64,000 bases of DNA from JAEULH01 sp963805915 (GTDB taxonomy: Bacteria; Pseudomonadota; Alphaproteobacteria; Rhodospirillales; Defluviicoccaceae). Both the position numbers and the translations under genes were made by a program. This document shows, one piece after another, positions 61,170-64,000 of the stretch. Positions within the stretch are counted from its first letter, which is position 1; every line of letters starts with the position of its first letter. The notes beneath the pieces are model-generated. The model was not told where the DNA came from and made no database searches. It saw nothing but the letters and a program-made list of their open reading frames with translations. Location: positions 186,001 through 250,000 of the forward strand of contig CAWDWD010000007.1 of the NCBI GenBank assembly GCA_963805915.1, in the 5' to 3' direction.

Positions 61170-62645
61170 ATGAGAATTGACGAGGCGCTGGCGTTCGACG
61201 ATGTGCTGCTGGTGCCCGCCAGATCAAGCATCGTGCCATCGAAGGCCGACACCCGGACCCATCTAACCCGCGCCGTCGAGTTGCGCATCCCGCTTGTCTC
61301 GGCGGCGATGGACACGGTAACCGAAAGCGCTCTGGCCATCGCCATGGCCGAGGCCGGCGGGATCGGCGTCATCCACAAGAACATGGAGCCCATCGAGCAG
61401 GCCGCCGAGGTCCGCCGGGTCAAGAAATTCGAGTCCGGCATGGTCGTCAATCCGATGACCATCGCCCCGGACGCGACGCTCGCCGGCGCCCTGGCGCTGA
61501 TGAAGGATCACCACTTCTCCGGCCTGCCGGTGGTCGAGGAGGGCGGGGGCCGGCTGTTGGGCATCCTGACCAACCGCGACGTCCGCTTCGCCACCGACAT
61601 GCGCCAGCCGGTCAGCGAGTTGATGACCCGCAATACCGCCGAGACGCCGTTGATCACGGTGCGTGATACGGTCGAGCGCGAGGAAGCCAAGCGGCTTTTG
61701 CACAAGTACCGGATCGAGAAGCTGCTGGTGGTCGACGATGCCTACCGCTGCATCGGCCTCGTGACCGTCAAGGATATCGACAAGGCCGAGCGCTTCCCCG
61801 ACGCCTGCAAGGACGAACAGGGCCGCCTGCGGGTCGCCGCGGCCACCGGGGTGGGCGACGCCGGCATCGCGCGCGCCGAAACGCTGCTCGCGGCGGAAGT
61901 CGATGTCATCGTCGTCGACACCGCGCACGGCCATTCGCAAGGCGTGCTCGACGCCGTGGCAAGGATCAAGAAGCTCAGCAACTACGCCCAGGTCATCGCC
62001 GGCAACATCGCCACGGCCGATGCCGCCCGCGCGCTGATCGACGCCGGCGCCGACGCGCTCAAGGTCGGCATCGGCCCCGGCTCGATCTGCACCACGCGGG
62101 TGGTCGCCGGCGTCGGCGTGCCCCAGTTCAGCGCCATCGTCGATGTCGCCGAGGTCTGCCGGGCGCAGAACATCCCGCTGATCGCCGACGGCGGCATCCG
62201 CTATTCCGGCGATCTCGCCAAGGCCGTCGCCGCCGGCGCCGACGTCGCCATGATCGGCTCGCTGTTCGCCGGCACCGACGAAAGCCCCGGCGAGGTGTTC
62301 TTGTTCCAGGGCCGCTCGTACAAGTCCTATCGCGGGATGGGCTCGGTGGCGGCGATGGCGCGCGGTTCGGCCGACCGCTACTTCCAGCAGGAGGTCAACG
62401 ACGCGCTGAAGATGGTCCCCGAGGGGGTCGAGGGGCGGGTGCCCTACAAGGGACCGCTGGCGCATATCGTCCATCAGCTCGTCGGCGGGCTGAAGGCGGC
62501 CATGGGCTACACCGGCAACCGCACCATCGGCGATATGCAGCGCAACTGCGTCTTCCGCCGGACCACCTTCGCCGGCGTCGGCGAAAGCCACGTCCACGAC
62601 GTCACCATCACCCGCGAGGCGCCAAACTACCGCTCACGGGATTAA
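61170..62645 (+). CDS. guaB: inosine-5'-monophosphate dehydrogenase
   Basis: IMPDH oxidises IMP to XMP, the first step toward GMP. This 491-residue protein has the usual N-terminus (ALAFDDVLLVPARSSIVPS), two CBS domains between about residues 95 and 205 (VVNPMTIAPDATLAGAL; VVDDAYRCIGLVTVKDI), and the catalytic loop KVGIGPGSICTTRVVAGVG with Cys307. It also has the flap region GRSYKSYRGMGSVAAM and a normal C-terminus (FAGVGESHVHDVTI). The ATG at 61170 (GAGG a few bases upstream) gives the correct N-terminus; the frame opens at 61128. Confidence 0.97.
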   Translation: MRIDEALAFDDVLLVPARSSIVPSKADTRTHLTRAVELRIPLVSAAMDTVTESALAIAMAEAGGIGVIHKNMEPIEQAAEVRRVKKFESGMVVNPMTIAPDATLAGALALMKDHHFSGLPVVEEGGGRLLGILTNRDVRFATDMRQPVSELMTRNTAETPLITVRDTVEREEAKRLLHKYRIEKLLVVDDAYRCIGLVTVKDIDKAERFPDACKDEQGRLRVAAATGVGDAGIARAETLLAAEVDVIVVDTAHGHSQGVLDAVARIKKLSNYAQVIAGNIATADAARALIDAGADALKVGIGPGSICTTRVVAGVGVPQFSAIVDVAEVCRAQNIPLIADGGIRYSGDLAKAVAAGADVAMIGSLFAGTDESPGEVFLFQGRSYKSYRGMGSVAAMARGSADRYFQQEVNDALKMVPEGVEGRVPYKGPLAHIVHQLVGGLKAAMGYTGNRTIGDMQRNCVFRRTTFAGVGESHVHDVTITREAPNYRSRD

Positions 62646-62653
62646 GCGAGGAT

Positions 62654-63727
62654 ATGGTGAGCGCCATGCTCGACCGAGCCCAAGCATTCGCCGAGCGGTT
62701 CGGCTTGAGGATGCCGGTCCTGCTCGCGCCAATGGCCGGTGCCTGTCCGCCCTCCCTGTCGATAGCGGTTGCCGAGGGCGGCGGTCTAGGCGCCTGCGGC
62801 GCCACTATGATGCGGCCGGACGAAATTCTCGCCTGGGCGCAAGAATTTCGCAGCAACACCAATGGCGCCTTTCAGCTCAATCTCTGGGTTCCCGATCCCG
62901 CACCGCATCGTGATCCAGACCACGAAGCACGCGTTCGGTCATTTCTAGAGGCATGGGGACCGACAGTGCCAGCAGAGGCGGGCGATGGAACGCTGCCCGA
63001 TTTCGATGCGCAGTGCGAGGCAATTCTCAGCGCGGATCCTCCAATTGTGTCATCCATTATGGGTCTGTTTCCGCGGAATTTTGTGGAGCGGCTCAAGGAG
63101 CGGGACATCGCCTGGTTTGCCACGGTCACGACGGTGGCGGAGGCGCTTGCCGCCGAGGCCGCAGGTGCCGATGTCATTGTCGCACAAGGGGCTGAAGCGG
63201 GCGGCCATCGAGGCGCGTTTAAGGCCGACGAAGCCGACAGGCGCCAAGTGGGTCTCTTTGCCTTGTTACCGGCCATCGAGGATGTCGTGAGCGTGCCCGT
63301 TGTTGCCACCGGTGGCATCGCCGATGCTCGCGGCGTCGTCGCGGCGCTAGCCCTCGGCGCGAGCGCCGTGCAGATCGGCACCGGTTTTCTGCGCTGTCCT
63401 GAGGCGAAAATCCACCCGGTATGGGCGGACGCGCTCGCACGAACTCTTCCAGAGGACACGCTGGTGACCCGCGTTTTCAGTGGCCGGGCCGGACGGAGCA
63501 TTGCCACGGATTACGTTCGCGCCGCTCTGGCCGCGGACGCCCCTCTGCCGGCGCCGTATCCTGTCCAGCGCGGCCTGACAGCGCCGATGCGGGCAGCGGC
63601 GGGGAAGGAAGGCGATGTTCGCCGTATGCAGGCTTGGGCTGGGCAGTCGGCCGCCTTGGCCAAAGCCCAGCCGGCGGTGGACGTCGTGCGCGGCTTATGG
63701 GACGGTGCGCGGGCTCTTTTGGCGTGA
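62654..63727 (+). CDS. nitronate monooxygenase (2-nitropropane dioxygenase family)
   Basis: This 357-residue FMN enzyme oxidises propionate-3-nitronate or other nitronates. The frame shows PVLLAPMAGACPPSLSIAVAEGGGLG, FQLNLWVPDP, ADVIVAQGAEAGGHRGAF (catalytic His region), PVVATGGIADARGVVAALALGASAVQIGTGFL (FMN phosphate site) and RVFSGRAGRSI. Base composition is slightly less GC-rich than guaB, 8 bases upstream. The first ATG at 62654 or that at 62666 could be the start. A 7-bp hairpin follows at 63785-63811. Confidence 0.9.
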   Translation: MVSAMLDRAQAFAERFGLRMPVLLAPMAGACPPSLSIAVAEGGGLGACGATMMRPDEILAWAQEFRSNTNGAFQLNLWVPDPAPHRDPDHEARVRSFLEAWGPTVPAEAGDGTLPDFDAQCEAILSADPPIVSSIMGLFPRNFVERLKERDIAWFATVTTVAEALAAEAAGADVIVAQGAEAGGHRGAFKADEADRRQVGLFALLPAIEDVVSVPVVATGGIADARGVVAALALGASAVQIGTGFLRCPEAKIHPVWADALARTLPEDTLVTRVFSGRAGRSIATDYVRAALAADAPLPAPYPVQRGLTAPMRAAAGKEGDVRRMQAWAGQSAALAKAQPAVDVVRGLWDGARALLA

Positions 63728-63784
63728 GAGCACGACACGCAAGCTCGACCGTGTTCATCCCGCCCTTCCGTGAGCGTTCATACA

Positions 63785-63811
63785 CTTGACGGCGAGGTGT
63801 TTTGCGTCAAG
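63785..63811. terminator. weak hairpin between convergent genes
   Basis: CTTGACG (63785-63791) pairs with CGTCAAG (63805-63811) across a 13-base loop that contains TTTT. It sits between the nitronate monooxygenase stop and the 3' end of the minus-strand edge gene and may help end either transcript. Confidence 0.35.
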
Positions 63812-63820
63812 GCCGGGCGT

Positions 63821-64000
63821 TTATCCAAGCTCGGCGAGGATCGTCGCGAACAGGGCCGGCATTTGGGCGACATCGGTGTAGCTGTAGTCGGCGGCGGTGG
63901 TTTCGCTGTGGTCGAGCCACGCCCGGCTCTTCGGGTTGCGCGCGTTGATGTAGCGTACCGTCGCGATCCCCATGGCTTTCGGCGTCGCTACGTCGTTGGT
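63821..64000 (-). CDS. unknown protein, C-terminal part only (5' end beyond window)
   Basis: An open minus-strand frame enters from the right edge and stops with TAA at 63821. It encodes 59 residues (TNDVATPKAMGIATVRYINA ... ARNPKSRAWLDHSE ... DYSYTDVAQMPALFATILAEL). The codon use looks real. The last helix after a DVAQMPALF stretch resembles the end of von Willebrand A-like domains of pilus-assembly proteins, but this is too weak for a call. Confidence 0.6.
   Translation of the reverse strand, partial: TNDVATPKAMGIATVRYINARNPKSRAWLDHSETTAADYSYTDVAQMPALFATILAELG

Overview
This 64 kb window is bacterial chromosomal DNA, GC-rich and densely coded on both strands. The gene content points to an alphaproteobacterium, probably of the Rhodospirillales: an alaC-type aminotransferase / homoserine dehydrogenase / recJ cluster, a class I PHA synthase, MeaB, an HWE-type sensor kinase, a long alphaproteobacterial-style dCTP deaminase and an adjacent panB-panC pair. 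No rRNA, tRNA, CRISPR array, plasmid origin or intact insertion sequence was seen. The taxonomic placement is inference from gene families, not from a marker gene search.

Layout. 1-8.4 kb: PRC-barrel protein (cut by the edge), ABC exporter, a putative methyltransferase, a BON-MscS channel, small (lipo)proteins, a TRIC-type channel and recJ. 8.5-12.6 kb: homoserine dehydrogenase, PLP aminotransferase, OmpA-like lipoprotein. 12.8-19.4 kb: PHA synthase (frame broken), MeaB, isochorismatase-like hydrolase, PPi-type phosphofructokinase, coiled-coil lipoprotein. 19.5-23.7 kb: a visibly AT-richer island carrying a four-gene minus-strand cassette of unknown function, followed by short phage-like remnants. 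23.7-33.5 kb: gpt, panC-panB, dcd, GH57, SOUL protein, arfB, a ferredoxin-GluQRS fused frame, GH13. 33.5-42.6 kb: ABC-F ATPase, HD-GYP protein, MscS, cation/proton antiporter, CheB/CheR/PAS/HWE kinase. 43-49.3 kb: polyprenyl glycosylphosphotransferase, lipoprotein, glgC, membrane protein, acyl-CoA synthetase. 49.3-55.7 kb: alpha/beta hydrolase, dual-specificity phosphatase, SleB-like hydrolase, YpfJ-like protease, ComB-like phosphatase, fluoride exporter crcB with DUF190, DUF547 protein. 55.9-61 kb: macA-macB-type exporter with TolC. 61-64 kb: guaB, nitronate monooxygenase, an edge fragment.

How it fits together. Several genes serve carbon storage and central carbon flow: PHA synthase, glgC (ADP-glucose for glycogen), GH13 and GH57 enzymes, reversible PPi-phosphofructokinase, MeaB (methylmalonyl-CoA mutase chaperone) and an acyl-CoA synthetase. 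Others make an envelope and osmotic-stress set: two MscS channels, an antiporter, OmpA-like lipoproteins, MacAB-TolC, CrcB. That carbon-storage theme recalls glycogen/PHA-accumulating alphaproteobacteria, but this is only suggestive.

A property of the sequence itself matters for anyone using this annotation. Many genes are broken by single-base frame changes, most of which can be repaired by adding or removing one base in a short A/T run (phaC, panB, glgC, glycosyltransferase, crcB, a membrane protein, and about nine places in the AT-rich island). Sequence error explains this better than gene decay, so these genes are annotated as coding regions with the break stated.
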